From Bradyrhizobium macuxiense (GTDB lineage Bacteria; Pseudomonadota; Alphaproteobacteria; Rhizobiales; Xanthobacteraceae), in contig NZ_VITY01000001.1 of the NCBI RefSeq assembly GCF_007993935.1, positions 434,001-498,000 on the forward strand: 64,000 nucleotides of DNA, written 5' to 3'. Position numbers and translations under genes: made by a program. Positions 17,228-25,817 of this stretch are shown here, in pieces. The notes under the pieces are model-generated. The model worked only from the letters and a program-made list of their open reading frames with translations, was not told where the DNA came from and did no database searches. Positions within the stretch are counted from its first letter, which is position 1; the number at the start of each line of letters is the position of its first letter.

Positions 17228-18004
17228 ATGCGCATGAAGATCGCGACCTTCAACATCAACAACGTCAACCGGCGGCTGCCGAACCTGCTGCGCTGGCTGA
17301 CATCGGTCAAGCCCGACGTCGTCAGCCTGCAGGAGCTCAAGGCCAGCGACGCCGAGTTTCCGCAAGCCGCGATCGAGAAGGCCGGCTACGGCGCGGTGTG
17401 GCAGGGGCAGAAGACCTGGAACGGCGTCGCCATCCTCGCGCGCAACGCCGAGCCGGTCCTGATCCGCACCGCCCTGCCCGGCGACGCCGGCGATCATGAA
17501 GCGCGCTACATCGAGGCCGCGGTGCGCGGCATCGTCGTCACCAGCCTCTATCTGCCGAACGGCAATCCGCAGCCCGGGCCGAAATTCGATTACAAGCTGG
17601 CCTGGTTCAAGCGGCTGCGCACGCATGCCGCCAAGCTGCTCAAGCAGGACGTCCCCGTGGTGCTGGCCGGCGACTACAATGTCGCGCCGACGCCGTTCGA
17701 CATCTATCCGACGCGCTCCTGGGACAAGGATGCGCTGATCCAGCCGAAGAGCCGCGCCGCGTTCAAGGCGCTGGTCGACCAGGGCTGGTGCGATGCGATC
17801 CGCACGCTGCATCCGGACCAGCAGATGTTCACCTTCTGGGACTACAAGCGCCAGCGCTGGCCGCGCGATGCGGGCCTGCGGCTCGATCATCTGCTGCTCA
17901 GCCCCGCCGTCGCGGCGCGGCTTCAGAAGGCCGGCGTCGACCGCGACATCCGCGGCGAGGAAGGCGCCAGCGATCACGCGCCGGCGTGGGTGGTGTTGAA
18001 GTGA
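17228..18004 (+). CDS. xthA: Exodeoxyribonuclease III
   Basis: A 258-aa AP endonuclease / 3'-exonuclease of base-excision repair. The catalytic Glu is in VSLQELKASD, the Asp/Asn pair in LAGDYNVAPTPFD, and the terminal Asp-His in ASDHAPAW. A second ATG two codons in (17234) gives the classical MKIATFNINNVN start and is equally likely. It follows alr by 24 bp and may share its transcript. Confidence 0.93.
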   Translation: MRMKIATFNINNVNRRLPNLLRWLTSVKPDVVSLQELKASDAEFPQAAIEKAGYGAVWQGQKTWNGVAILARNAEPVLIRTALPGDAGDHEARYIEAAVRGIVVTSLYLPNGNPQPGPKFDYKLAWFKRLRTHAAKLLKQDVPVVLAGDYNVAPTPFDIYPTRSWDKDALIQPKSRAAFKALVDQGWCDAIRTLHPDQQMFTFWDYKRQRWPRDAGLRLDHLLLSPAVAARLQKAGVDRDIRGEEGASDHAPAWVVLK

Positions 18005-18054
18005 TGGACCTCCGTCGCAAATGATGCGGGTGAGTTCTGTCTCAACTTGTTCGG

Positions 18055-18290
18055 CGTCATCACCCGCGAAAGCGGGTGATCCAGTATTCCAGAGGCAGCC
18101 GTGCTCAAGCCGAGGGCCGCGGGCGATGACGCTGTGGCTGGGGCATGACTCCCTCCCCACGTCGTCCCTGCGAAAGCAGGGACCCATAACCACAAATGCT
18201 CATTGTTGAACGACGCCGGAACGACGAATCCCGTCCACCACATCCGCCGCGGAGTATGGGTCCCTGCTTGCGCAGGGACGACGATGAGGA
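18055..18290. repeat. Repeat cluster: CCCTGCG / GCAGGGAC palindromes
   Basis: This gap (18005-18397) holds three related palindromic units: CACCCGCGAAAGCGGGTG (18061-18078) with GATCCAGTATTCCAG beside it, GTCGTCCCTGCGAAAGCAGG near 18161-18180, and a reverse-oriented unit at 18252-18283. The same units recur at 24610-24766 and 39918-40024. They look like REP/BIME elements and carry no coding potential. Confidence 0.7.
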
Positions 18291-18397
18291 TGGTTCTCGA
18301 TTCACCAGATCGACATGATTTGCCCGAGGCTGACGCGGGGGCTTGCGCCGTCGGGCTGCTCGGAGGTATGGGCGATCACACCTCACGGAGCGGACAG

Positions 18398-19123
18398 GTG
18401 GGCTTTCTCTTCGTCCTGATCGTCGGCCTGGTCGCCGGCACCATCTCGGGCATCGTCGGCACCGGCTCGTCGATCATGCTGATGCCGGTGCTGGTCTATC
18501 AGTACGGGCCCAAGCAGGCGGTGCCGATCATGGCGGTCGCCGCCGTGATGGCCAATCTCTCGCGCATCCTGGCGTGGTGGCGCGAGGTCGACTGGCGTGC
18601 CTGCCTCGCCTACTCGATCACGGGCATCCCGGCCGCAGCCCTCGGCGCGCGCACCCTGCTCGCACTGCCGTCGCGTGCGGTCGATATCGCGATCGGCGTG
18701 TTCTTGATCGCGATGGTGCCGGTGCGGCACTGGCTCGCCAAACACAAGCTCAAAGCCAATCTCTGGCACCTGATGATCGGCGGCGCGCTCATCGGCTATC
18801 TCACCGGCATCGTGGCCTCGACCGGTCCGCTCAGCGTGCCGCTGTTTCTGTTCTACGGCCTCAGCAAGGGCGCGTTCCTCGCCACCGAGGCGGCGAGTTC
18901 GCTCGGGCTCTATGTCAGCAAGTCGGTGACGTTCGAACGATTCGGCGCGCTGACGCCTGATATCGCACTGAAGGGCCTGATCGCCGGCGCCTCGCTGATG
19001 GCCGGCGCCTTCATCGCCAAACGCTTCGTGCTGCAGATGAAGCCGGAATCGTTCCGCCTGATCATGGACGGCATCATGCTGGCGGCGGGCACGGCGCTGC
19101 TGTGGTCGGCAATGGCGGCGTAG
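18398..19123 (+). CDS. TauE/SafE-family anion exporter (TSUP)
   Basis: A 241-aa membrane protein with about eight hydrophobic segments. The N-terminal hallmark is GLVAGTISGIVGTGSSIMLM, and a related half-repeat occurs near LIGYLTGIVASTGPLSVPLF, typical of the two-repeat TSUP family, which exports sulfite and other sulfonate-derived anions. GTG at 18398 is chosen because GGAG lies 7 nt upstream; ATG at 18368 has a GGAGG only 1 nt away. The substrate is not predictable. Confidence 0.82.
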   Translation: MGFLFVLIVGLVAGTISGIVGTGSSIMLMPVLVYQYGPKQAVPIMAVAAVMANLSRILAWWREVDWRACLAYSITGIPAAALGARTLLALPSRAVDIAIGVFLIAMVPVRHWLAKHKLKANLWHLMIGGALIGYLTGIVASTGPLSVPLFLFYGLSKGAFLATEAASSLGLYVSKSVTFERFGALTPDIALKGLIAGASLMAGAFIAKRFVLQMKPESFRLIMDGIMLAAGTALLWSAMAA

Positions 19124-19482
19124 GCTCGCAGGCATGTCGTGATTTTACGGGGGTCGACGCGCACCTGGACGTCGTACTCCGAAAGAGCCCTGTTGAGCGC
19201 CAGTTCCCGGTGTTATCCGGATTGCCACCATCCAGCGACTGCGTTTATGACGATCTCATTACTTGCACTCGATCGTTTGCGGACAAGCACTTTGATCTAG
19301 CAGGCATCACGGGATTGACCGACGACCCGGATGCGAATCCCCAGGAGTCAGGCAGCACAAGGTGCGCAATCGAGCGCGCATCTCGACGTCTGATGTCGGC
19401 CTGACGGATTCGGGATCGCAAGTCGAAGCATTGGGACGAGCGGGTTGTCGGAACACGGACAGGCGAGAAAGGCAGACACGCG
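19124..19482. other. Gap of about 360 bp with no convincing gene
   Basis: Open frames exist on both strands, but none has a recognisable product, family motif or convincing ribosome binding site. No palindrome of the dispersed families was seen here. It may contain the promoter of the small exported protein at 19483. Confidence 0.5.
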
Positions 19483-19770
19483 ATGCGCAAGATGATGATC
19501 ACGACCGCGGTGGCAGTGACGTTCGCTGTTGCTGGCTCGGCGTTGTGGCCGACAGCAAAGCCCGACGTCGAGCACTTCGGAGACAGCGTTTACGAAACGA
19601 TCTGGGTCTGGCGCATTCCGGCCTACGCGAACAATCCGTCGTGGCGTGTGCGCTGGAGCTGGAGCGATCCGCTGCGCGCGCAGGCAAGATGCTGCCGCGC
19701 TTTGCCGACGGGCACGGTGCTGCGCGAGAATCCTCCGCTGCTGCTGTCCGGGCGAGACATCCGCGTCTAG
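19483..19770 (+). CDS. Small exported hypothetical protein
   Basis: A 95-aa protein with a probable signal peptide (MRKMMITTAVAVTFAVAGSA) followed by a mature part rich in Trp, Arg and Pro (VWRIPAYANNPSWRVRWSW). No family was recognised. The gene is not part of an obvious operon, and a REP-like element follows its stop codon directly (19771). The ribosome binding site (AAAGG) is modest. A non-coding frame is possible but less likely given the signal peptide. Confidence 0.5.
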   Translation: MRKMMITTAVAVTFAVAGSALWPTAKPDVEHFGDSVYETIWVWRIPAYANNPSWRVRWSWSDPLRAQARCCRALPTGTVLRENPPLLLSGRDIRV

Positions 19771-19857
19771 AGCATGATCCGGAAAACTGCGAAGCGGCTT
19801 TCCGAAAAGATCATGCTTAAGCAAGAATCCAAAGCGCGACATCTCATCGCGCTTTGG
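19771..19857. repeat. Composite palindrome: AGCATGATC element plus AAAGCGCGA hairpin
   Basis: Positions 19771-19817 form an imperfect palindrome running from AGCATGATCC to GATCATGCT. It is joined by TAAGCAAGAATCC to an 11-bp stem CCAAAGCGCGA / TCGCGCTTTGG (19829-19857). Related AGCATGATC elements lie at 34636 and 51751. It may also act as a terminator for the preceding small gene. Confidence 0.75.
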
Positions 19858-19993
19858 ACGTGGCGGCCGAGAGCAACATTCGGGTTCCGCGCGCCGGAGA
19901 GCATTTGATTCAAATTCTCGTTTTAGTTGAGCTTACTTTTTATCCTTAACCAGAAACACGATCTTTAATTTACATCTACAAGGTGTGGTTTAC

Positions 19994-20023
19994 CTTGTCT
20001 CCGCGAACACAGCGGAGACAGGG
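19994..20023 (+). promoter_or_regulatory. Leader hairpin covering the ribosome binding site of the gene at 20032
   Basis: The arms CTTGTCTCCGC and GCGGAGACAGGG (with two G-U pairs) close a 7-nt loop GAACACA. The right arm contains the CAGGGA stretch that would be the ribosome binding site, 8 nt ahead of the ATG. The region before it (19900-19990) is unusually AT-rich and probably holds the promoter. A role as a thermosensor or other translation switch is inference. Confidence 0.45.
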
Positions 20024-20031
20024 ACAACAAG

Positions 20032-20640
20032 ATGCGTCAGCCAAGCCTTACCCTGTCGCTGATCTTCCTTCTGGCAGTACAAGGTTTTGGCGTCGCCGCG
20101 GACGATACGAAAGCTGGCCAATCGGCTGTCGGCGCTGACCGCGTCTCATGTTCCCTGCAGCCGAAAGCCGTGGAACCATCCGATCCGTCGTCGACCTCGG
20201 CGATACCTCACGTCGAAAAATTCATCGCGAAAGAGCGTTTCAAGGAAGACATCGCGTCGAGCGCTCCGGTCAAGATCTCCTGGCTGGGCGCGACCTTCGC
20301 AAAGCGCTTCGCGAACAAGGTCGAGGACGATGGCGGCGGCGCATCGTTGCAATCCTACGTCCTGAGCGCGACCTCCAGCGACAACGAGATCCTGGCCAAA
20401 CTCGGTCAGGGCCACGAGAGCCGACTGGCTGATATCTGGTGCGCGTTGCAGCAGCAGCCCAACGGCAGCGGCGGCTCCCTCGAGATCAGCTCCAAGCCGA
20501 ATGTGTTTTACGTCCGCGATATCGCCGGAGAGCTCGGCGCCGTCGACGTGCTCTGGGGCGGCGTCGGGTGGGAGATCGGGGCAAGCCCGGTGAGCGACAA
20601 GCCGCGATGGCCGGCCGGAACACGGGTGTTCTTTCGCTGA
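20032..20640 (+). CDS. Exported protein of unknown function
   Basis: A 202-aa protein with a signal peptide (residues 1-23, ending GVAADD) and two Cys in the mature part that could form a disulfide. No family was recognised; the mature region is mixed alpha/beta in composition and soluble. It stands alone between an AT-rich leader and radA. The translation start lies just behind a hairpin that would mask the ribosome binding site, which suggests conditional expression. Confidence 0.7.
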   Translation: MRQPSLTLSLIFLLAVQGFGVAADDTKAGQSAVGADRVSCSLQPKAVEPSDPSSTSAIPHVEKFIAKERFKEDIASSAPVKISWLGATFAKRFANKVEDDGGGASLQSYVLSATSSDNEILAKLGQGHESRLADIWCALQQQPNGSGGSLEISSKPNVFYVRDIAGELGAVDVLWGGVGWEIGASPVSDKPRWPAGTRVFFR

Positions 20641-20722
20641 TTGCCTGGGCACGGCTGCGTCGTTGAACCTTGGCGGCGCTTGATCCGTGCTATGGAGGGG
20701 TTACGGAATCGAGCTCTCCCCC

Positions 20723-22204
20723 ATGGCCAAATCCACCCTCTCCTTCGTCTGCCAGAACTGCGGCGCGGCGTATAATCGCTGGCAGGGCAAATGCGACTCC
20801 TGCGGCGAGTGGAACACGCTGGCCGAGGAAGACACAACGGGCTCGGTGCCGGTCTCGATCCGCAGCAAGCGCAAGGGACGGACGTTCGCGCTGGAATCGC
20901 TGTCCGGCAAGACCCAGGACGCGCCGCGGCTGTCGTCGGGCATGACCGAGCTCGACCGCGTCACCGGCGGCGGCTTCGTCCGCGGCTCGGTGCTGCTGGT
21001 CGGCGGCGATCCCGGCATCGGCAAATCCACGCTGCTGACCCAGGCCACCTCCATGATGGCGCGCGCCGGCCACCGCGCGGTCTATATTTCAGGCGAAGAA
21101 GCGGTCGCGCAGGTGCGGCTGCGCGCCGAGCGGCTCGGGCTCGCGGATGCGCCGGTGCAGCTCGCGTCCGAGACCTCGGTCGAGGACATCGTCTCGACGC
21201 TGTCGGAAGGCGCGGTGCCGCGGCTGATCGTGATCGATTCGATCCAGACCATGTGGACCGACACGGTGGAATCCGCGCCGGGCACCGTGACCCAGGTCCG
21301 CGCCTCGGCACAGGCGCTGATTCGCTTCGCCAAGAAGACCGGTGCCGCGATCATCTTGGTCGGCCATGTCACCAAGGACGGCCAGATCGCGGGTCCCCGC
21401 GTGGTCGAGCACATGGTCGATGCGGTGCTGTCGTTCGAGGGCGAAGGTTCGCAGCAGTTCCGCATCCTTCGCTCAGTGAAGAACCGTTTTGGCGCGACCG
21501 ACGAGATCGGCGTGTTCGAGATGACCGGGCTCGGCCTGCGCGAAGTCACCAACCCCTCCGAATTGTTCCTCTCCGAGCGCGAGCTCGGCAGCCCCGGCAC
21601 GGCCGTGTTCGCCGGCATCGAGGGCACCCGCCCCGTGCTGGTCGAATTGCAGGCGCTGGTGGCGCCGACCTCGCTCGGCACGCCGCGGCGCGCCGTGGTC
21701 GGCTGGGACCCGAGCCGGCTGTCGATGGTGCTGGCGGTGCTGGAAGCGCATTGCGGCGTCAAATTGTCCGGACATGACGTCTATCTGAATGTCGCGGGCG
21801 GCCTGCGGATCCAGGAGCCGGCCGCGGACCTCGCCGCTGCCGCCGCGCTGGTCTCCTCGCTGGTCAATGCGCCGTTGCCGACGGATGCGGTCTATTTCGG
21901 CGAGATTTCGCTGTCGGGCGCGATCCGCCCCGTCGCACAGACCCCGGCCCGGCTCAAGGAGGCCCTCAAGCTCGGCTTCGGCCGCGCCATTCTGCCCGAA
22001 TCGGCCCGCGGCGATGGTGGCGGCGATGCGGGGCTTGCCCTCAACAGCGTCGGTAATCTGACCACGCTGGTCGCGGAAATTGCGGCACGCGGGACGCCCA
22101 GAGGCGGCCGGCGCGAGCCGGGCGGCGACCAAAGCGGCTCGAGGGGCACTGATGCGGCTGAGAAAAATGCCACACCGGCCCGATTCCGTCGTGAGACGAG
22201 CTAA
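20723..22204 (+). CDS. radA: DNA repair protein RadA
   Basis: RadA (Sms) is a RecA-like helicase that helps branch migration in recombination. The 493-aa protein begins with a four-Cys zinc finger (CQNCGAAYNRWQGKCDSCGEW), followed by Walker A GGDPGIGKSTLL, the RadA signature SVKNRFGATDEIG and a Lon-like C-terminal domain (SGHDVYLNVAGGLRIQEPAA). The start at MAKSTLSF gives the standard N-terminus just before the zinc finger. The last 40 residues are a variable Gly/Arg-rich tail. cvpA and purF follow. Confidence 0.96.
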   Translation: MAKSTLSFVCQNCGAAYNRWQGKCDSCGEWNTLAEEDTTGSVPVSIRSKRKGRTFALESLSGKTQDAPRLSSGMTELDRVTGGGFVRGSVLLVGGDPGIGKSTLLTQATSMMARAGHRAVYISGEEAVAQVRLRAERLGLADAPVQLASETSVEDIVSTLSEGAVPRLIVIDSIQTMWTDTVESAPGTVTQVRASAQALIRFAKKTGAAIILVGHVTKDGQIAGPRVVEHMVDAVLSFEGEGSQQFRILRSVKNRFGATDEIGVFEMTGLGLREVTNPSELFLSERELGSPGTAVFAGIEGTRPVLVELQALVAPTSLGTPRRAVVGWDPSRLSMVLAVLEAHCGVKLSGHDVYLNVAGGLRIQEPAADLAAAAALVSSLVNAPLPTDAVYFGEISLSGAIRPVAQTPARLKEALKLGFGRAILPESARGDGGGDAGLALNSVGNLTTLVAEIAARGTPRGGRREPGGDQSGSRGTDAAEKNATPARFRRETS

Positions 22205-22331
22205 AGCAGGCGTGACGTCGCAGCCCCCCGCCGCTATACATCCGCCGCGCGGGACAGGTGGTGTTGCGGCCTTGCCGGATGCCCCCGATGCGCCTCAGTT
22301 AGGACGGCACCGAGACGCCGATTCGCGAGAG

Positions 22332-22360
22332 CCTTAACAGCGTAAGCCCTTAACAGCGTA
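22332..22360. repeat. Two 13-bp direct repeats ahead of cvpA
   Basis: CCTTAACAGCGTA occurs at 22332-22344 and again at 22348-22360, a 16-bp period. It lies 30 bp upstream of the cvpA start. It could be a factor-binding site or a simple slippage duplication. Confidence 0.5.
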
Positions 22361-22390
22361 CCGAAACGTACCAGCGGACCTGACCAGCCG

Positions 22391-23026
22391 ATGCCCATAA
22401 CGATCCTCGATCTCGTCCTGCTCGGCGTGATGCTGATTTCGGGCCTGCTTGCCATGGTACGCGGCTTCATGCGCGAAATCCTGTCGATCGCGGCCTGGGG
22501 CGCCGCCGCGCTGGTCACGCTGTATGCTTTCTCCAAGCTGCTGCCGACCGCCAAAACTTACTTCAATAACGACACCGTCGCGGCCGTCGTGGTGGTGGCC
22601 GGCACCTTCATCGGCACGCTGATCGTGGTCTCGGTGATCACGGTGCGGATCTCGGACATGATCCTGGATTCCCGGATCGGCGCGCTCGACCGCACCCTCG
22701 GTTTCCTGTTCGGGCTCGCCCGCGGCCTGCTGATCGTGGTCGTGGCGTTCATGTTCTTCACCTGGCTGGTTCCGGACAAGCAGCGGCCCGATTGGGTGAC
22801 CGGCGCGAAGTCCCGGGTGGTGCTGCAGGGAACCGGGGATTGGCTGATGTCGCTCTTGCCTGACGACCCCGAGAACACCATCTTAAAGAAGTTCAAGAAG
22901 AATAAGCCAGACGACGATTCTGCGGCCGATACCAACGATCAGGCGACGCCGGCGTCGGGTGATGGCTATAGCAAACCTGCGCGTGACGGCTTGAAAAAGC
23001 TGATCGAGAAACCCGCGGGCCGATAA
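22391..23026 (+). CDS. cvpA: CvpA-family membrane protein
   Basis: A 211-aa protein with four hydrophobic segments in the first 130 residues (PITILDLVLLGVMLISGLLA is the first) and a hydrophilic C-terminal tail. CvpA proteins are named for colicin V production and often lie next to purF, as here; the gene ends 25 bp before purF. Their exact role is unsettled, though links to envelope stress tolerance are reported for enterobacteria. The REP-free gap of 186 bp after radA contains the direct repeats at 22332. Confidence 0.88.
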   Translation: MPITILDLVLLGVMLISGLLAMVRGFMREILSIAAWGAAALVTLYAFSKLLPTAKTYFNNDTVAAVVVVAGTFIGTLIVVSVITVRISDMILDSRIGALDRTLGFLFGLARGLLIVVVAFMFFTWLVPDKQRPDWVTGAKSRVVLQGTGDWLMSLLPDDPENTILKKFKKNKPDDDSAADTNDQATPASGDGYSKPARDGLKKLIEKPAGR

Positions 23027-23051
23027 CTTATTTGGGCCCTTACGAGAGGCG

Positions 23052-24602
23052 ATGAACGAGATGCAAACCCCTTCCGATCACGCCGACCAGATGGATCTCG
23101 ACCTCGGCCCGACGGAATTGCAGGAACATCTCCGGGAAGACGATCTCCGGTACCACCCCGACCTAGATGGCGACACGCTCCGCGAGGAATGCGGCGTGTT
23201 CGGCGTCTTCGGCCACTCCGAGGCCGCCGCGATCACCGCGCTCGGCCTGCACGCTTTGCAACACCGCGGCCAGGAAGCCGCCGGCATCGTCTCTTTCGAC
23301 GGCGGGCGCTTTCACAGTGAACGCCGCCTCGGCCTGGTCGGCGACGCATTCTCCCGCCGCGAAGTGATCGAGCGCCTGCCGGGCAATGCCGCGGTCGGCC
23401 ATGTCCGCTACTCCACGACCGGCGGCACCATCCTGCGCAACGTGCAGCCGCTGTTCGCCGAGCTCAGCGCCGGCGGCTTTGCGGTCGGCCACAACGGCAA
23501 CCTCACCAATGGCCTCACCCTGCGCCGCGAGCTGGTCAAGGGCGGCGCCATGATGCAGTCGACCACCGACACCGAGGTGATCCTGCATCTCGTCGCGCAG
23601 TCGAAGCGCACCCGCTTCATCGACCGTTTCATCGAGGCGCTGCGCACCATCGAGGGCGCCTATGCGCTGGTCGCGCTGACCAACAAGAAGCTGGTCGGCG
23701 CACGCGACCCGCTCGGCATTCGCCCGCTGGTGCTCGGCGATCTCGACGGCCATCCGATCCTGACCTCGGAGACCTGCGCGCTCGACATGATCGGCGCCAA
23801 ATATGTCCGCGACATCGAGCCCGGCGAGATCATCGTGTTCGACGAGCGCGGGGCGCACAGCCACAAGCCGTTCCCGCCGAAGCCCGCCCGGCCCTGCATC
23901 TTCGAATACATCTATTTCGCCCGGCCGGATTCGATCGTCGGCGGCCGCTCGGTCTACGACGTGCGCAAGGCGTTCGGCGCCCAGCTCGCCCGCGAGAGCC
24001 ATCCCGAGGTCGACGTCGTGGTGCCGGTGCCGGATTCCGGCGTGCCCGCCGCGGTCGGCTACAGCCAGTACTCCGGCGTGCCGTTCGAGCTTGGCATCAT
24101 CCGCAACCACTATGTCGGCCGCACCTTCATCCAGCCGACCCAGACCGTGCGCGAGCTCGGCGTGCGCATGAAGCACTCGGCCAACCGCGCCGCGATCGAG
24201 GGCAAGCGCATCATCCTGATCGATGACAGTCTGGTGCGCGGCACCACCTCGAAGAAGATCGTGCGCATGATGCGCGACGCCGGCGCCCGCGAGGTGCATT
24301 TCCGCCTCGCCTCGCCGCCGATCCTCTATCCCGACTATTATGGCATCGACCTGCCCGATCGCGGCGGCCTGCTGGCAGCGACCCATTCGCTCGAGGAGAT
24401 GCGCGACATCATCGGTGCCGACTCGCTCGCCTTCCTGTCGATCGACGGCATGTACCGCGCGATGGGCTATGAGGGACGCGATCCCGCCAGCCCGAAATTC
24501 GCCGACCATTGCTTCACCGGCGCCTATCCGACCCATCTCACCGACCAGAGCGAGACCGAGCCCTCGCCGCGCCAGCTCTCGCTGCTGGCGGAGGCGAGCT
24601 GA
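23052..24602 (+). CDS. purF: Amidophosphoribosyltransferase PurF
   Basis: PurF makes 5-phosphoribosylamine from PRPP and glutamine, the first step of purine synthesis. The catalytic Cys is Cys47 in EECGVFGVFGHSEAA, so the first 46 residues are a propeptide that must be removed. The N-terminal glutaminase domain and the C-terminal PRTase with the PRPP motif IILIDDSLVRGTTSKKI are complete. The propeptide is longer than the one in Bacillus (11 residues), a feature shared by many alphaproteobacteria. Confidence 0.96.
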   Translation: MNEMQTPSDHADQMDLDLGPTELQEHLREDDLRYHPDLDGDTLREECGVFGVFGHSEAAAITALGLHALQHRGQEAAGIVSFDGGRFHSERRLGLVGDAFSRREVIERLPGNAAVGHVRYSTTGGTILRNVQPLFAELSAGGFAVGHNGNLTNGLTLRRELVKGGAMMQSTTDTEVILHLVAQSKRTRFIDRFIEALRTIEGAYALVALTNKKLVGARDPLGIRPLVLGDLDGHPILTSETCALDMIGAKYVRDIEPGEIIVFDERGAHSHKPFPPKPARPCIFEYIYFARPDSIVGGRSVYDVRKAFGAQLARESHPEVDVVVPVPDSGVPAAVGYSQYSGVPFELGIIRNHYVGRTFIQPTQTVRELGVRMKHSANRAAIEGKRIILIDDSLVRGTTSKKIVRMMRDAGAREVHFRLASPPILYPDYYGIDLPDRGGLLAATHSLEEMRDIIGADSLAFLSIDGMYRAMGYEGRDPASPKFADHCFTGAYPTHLTDQSETEPSPRQLSLLAEAS

Positions 24603-24609
24603 CCACATC

Positions 24610-24766
24610 CTCACTGTCGTCCCTGCCTAGTGCGCAATTGCGCACGGGAGCAGGGATGCATAACCACCGGCCCTCGTTTTTTCGGGCTGCATCGGTTACG
24701 AACACTTTCGCACAACACGACCGCCGCGGCGTATGGGTCCCTGCTTTCGCAGGGACGACCACGATA
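24610..24766. repeat. Repeat cluster: CCCTGC / GCAGGGA palindromes
   Basis: The purF-SDR gap holds a variant GTCGTCCCTGCCTAGTGCGC with an inner palindrome GTGCGCAATTGCGCAC and, further on, GGGTCCCTGCTTTCGCAGGG in reverse orientation. The same family occurs at 18055-18290 and 39918-40024. Confidence 0.7.
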
Positions 24767-24777
24767 GAGTTACGCTT

Positions 24778-25518
24778 ATGACAAAACCCCTCGCCTCCCG
24801 CATTGCCCTCGTGACCGGCGCCTCGCGCGGCATCGGCTACGCGACATCGATCGCGCTCGCCAAGGCCGGCGCGCATGTCGTGGCGGTGGCGCGCACGCAA
24901 GGCGGGCTGGAAGAACTCGACGACGAGATCCGCAAGCACGGCGGCAGCGCCACGCTGGTGCCGCTCTCGCTCACCGACTACGAGGGCATCGCGCGGCTCG
25001 GGCTCGCGCTGCATGAGCGCCATGGCAAGCTCGACATCCTCGTCGGCAATGCCGGCACCGCGGGCCCGTCCTCGCCGCTCGGCCATATCGAGCTGAAGCC
25101 GTGGAACGACGTGATGGCGATCAACGTCACCGCGAACTTCCAGCTGATCCGCTGCATGGACCCGCTGCTGCGCCAGTCCGATGCCGGCCGCGCGGTGTTC
25201 GTGACCTCAGGCGTGGCGCACAAGGCCAGCGCCTATCTCGGCCCCTATGCGGCCTCGAAGGCCGCGCTGGACGCACTGGTGCGCTCCTGGGCCAATGAGA
25301 CCGCCAACACGCCGCTGCGCGTCAATCTGTTCAGCCCCGGCCCGATCCGCACCCGGATGCGCGCCCAGGTGTTTCCCGGCGAAGACCCGATGACGCTGGA
25401 TACGCCCGACATGGCCGCCGAATTCATCGTGCCGATGTGTGCGCCGGACTGGACCGAGACCGGCAAGCTCTACGACTACAAGGCGCGCACGCTGCGGACG
25501 TTTCAGCCGCCGGTTTAA
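24778..25518 (+). CDS. SDR-family oxidoreductase
   Basis: A 246-aa short-chain dehydrogenase/reductase. The cofactor motif is TGASRGIGYATSIAL, the structural NAG motif is VGNAGTAGPSSPLG, and the catalytic Ser/YxxxK is in TSGVAHKASAYLGPYAASK. The preference for NAD or NADP and the substrate are not clear. The ATG at 24778 matches the family N-terminus; the longer frame starts inside the repeat. No ribosome binding site is obvious. Confidence 0.9.
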   Translation: MTKPLASRIALVTGASRGIGYATSIALAKAGAHVVAVARTQGGLEELDDEIRKHGGSATLVPLSLTDYEGIARLGLALHERHGKLDILVGNAGTAGPSSPLGHIELKPWNDVMAINVTANFQLIRCMDPLLRQSDAGRAVFVTSGVAHKASAYLGPYAASKAALDALVRSWANETANTPLRVNLFSPGPIRTRMRAQVFPGEDPMTLDTPDMAAEFIVPMCAPDWTETGKLYDYKARTLRTFQPPV

Positions 25519-25549
25519 GGGGCAGTCCTCTCTCCAGCGATCAAGACCC

Positions 25550-25637
25550 GTAGCCCGGATGAAGCGCAGCGAAATCCGGGGTCGGCCTCTCCGCAGTGAG
25601 ACTTATCCCGGATTGCGCTGCGCTTCATCCGGGCTAC
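25550..25637. repeat. Long inverted repeat GTAGCCCGGATGAAGCGCAG
   Basis: An 88-bp element whose ends (GTAGCCCGGATGAAGCGCAG and the complementary CTGCGCTTCATCCGGGCTAC) can pair along about 20 bp around a loop of about 45 bp. It is non-coding and adjoins another palindrome family at 25646. Confidence 0.75.
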
Positions 25638-25645
25638 GCAACTGC

Positions 25646-25734
25646 CCGTCATTGCGAGGAGCGCAAGCGACGAAGCAATCCATGCCTCCGTGCGAGCGGA
25701 AAGATGGATTGCTTCGCTGGGCTCGCAATGACGG
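25646..25734. repeat. Long inverted repeat CCGTCATTGCGAG, copy 1
   Basis: An 89-bp element that starts CCGTCATTGCGAGGAGC and ends GGGCTCGCAATGACGG, with inner arms GAAGCAATCCAT and ATGGATTGCTTC. A second copy is at 28350-28435. The structure is a long interrupted hairpin. Confidence 0.8.
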
Positions 25735-25817
25735 CGGTACCCGTTGACTCGTCCCCCGCCCCACGATTGACTGCGCTCCCAGCGGGACGCCCGCCAAGAA
25801 GAAGCTCGGGAGGCATC

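Noticed and set aside
18055..18290. CRISPR-like array
   Set aside because: Units are few, inverted relative to each other and irregularly spaced, which fits REP-type palindromes and not a CRISPR.
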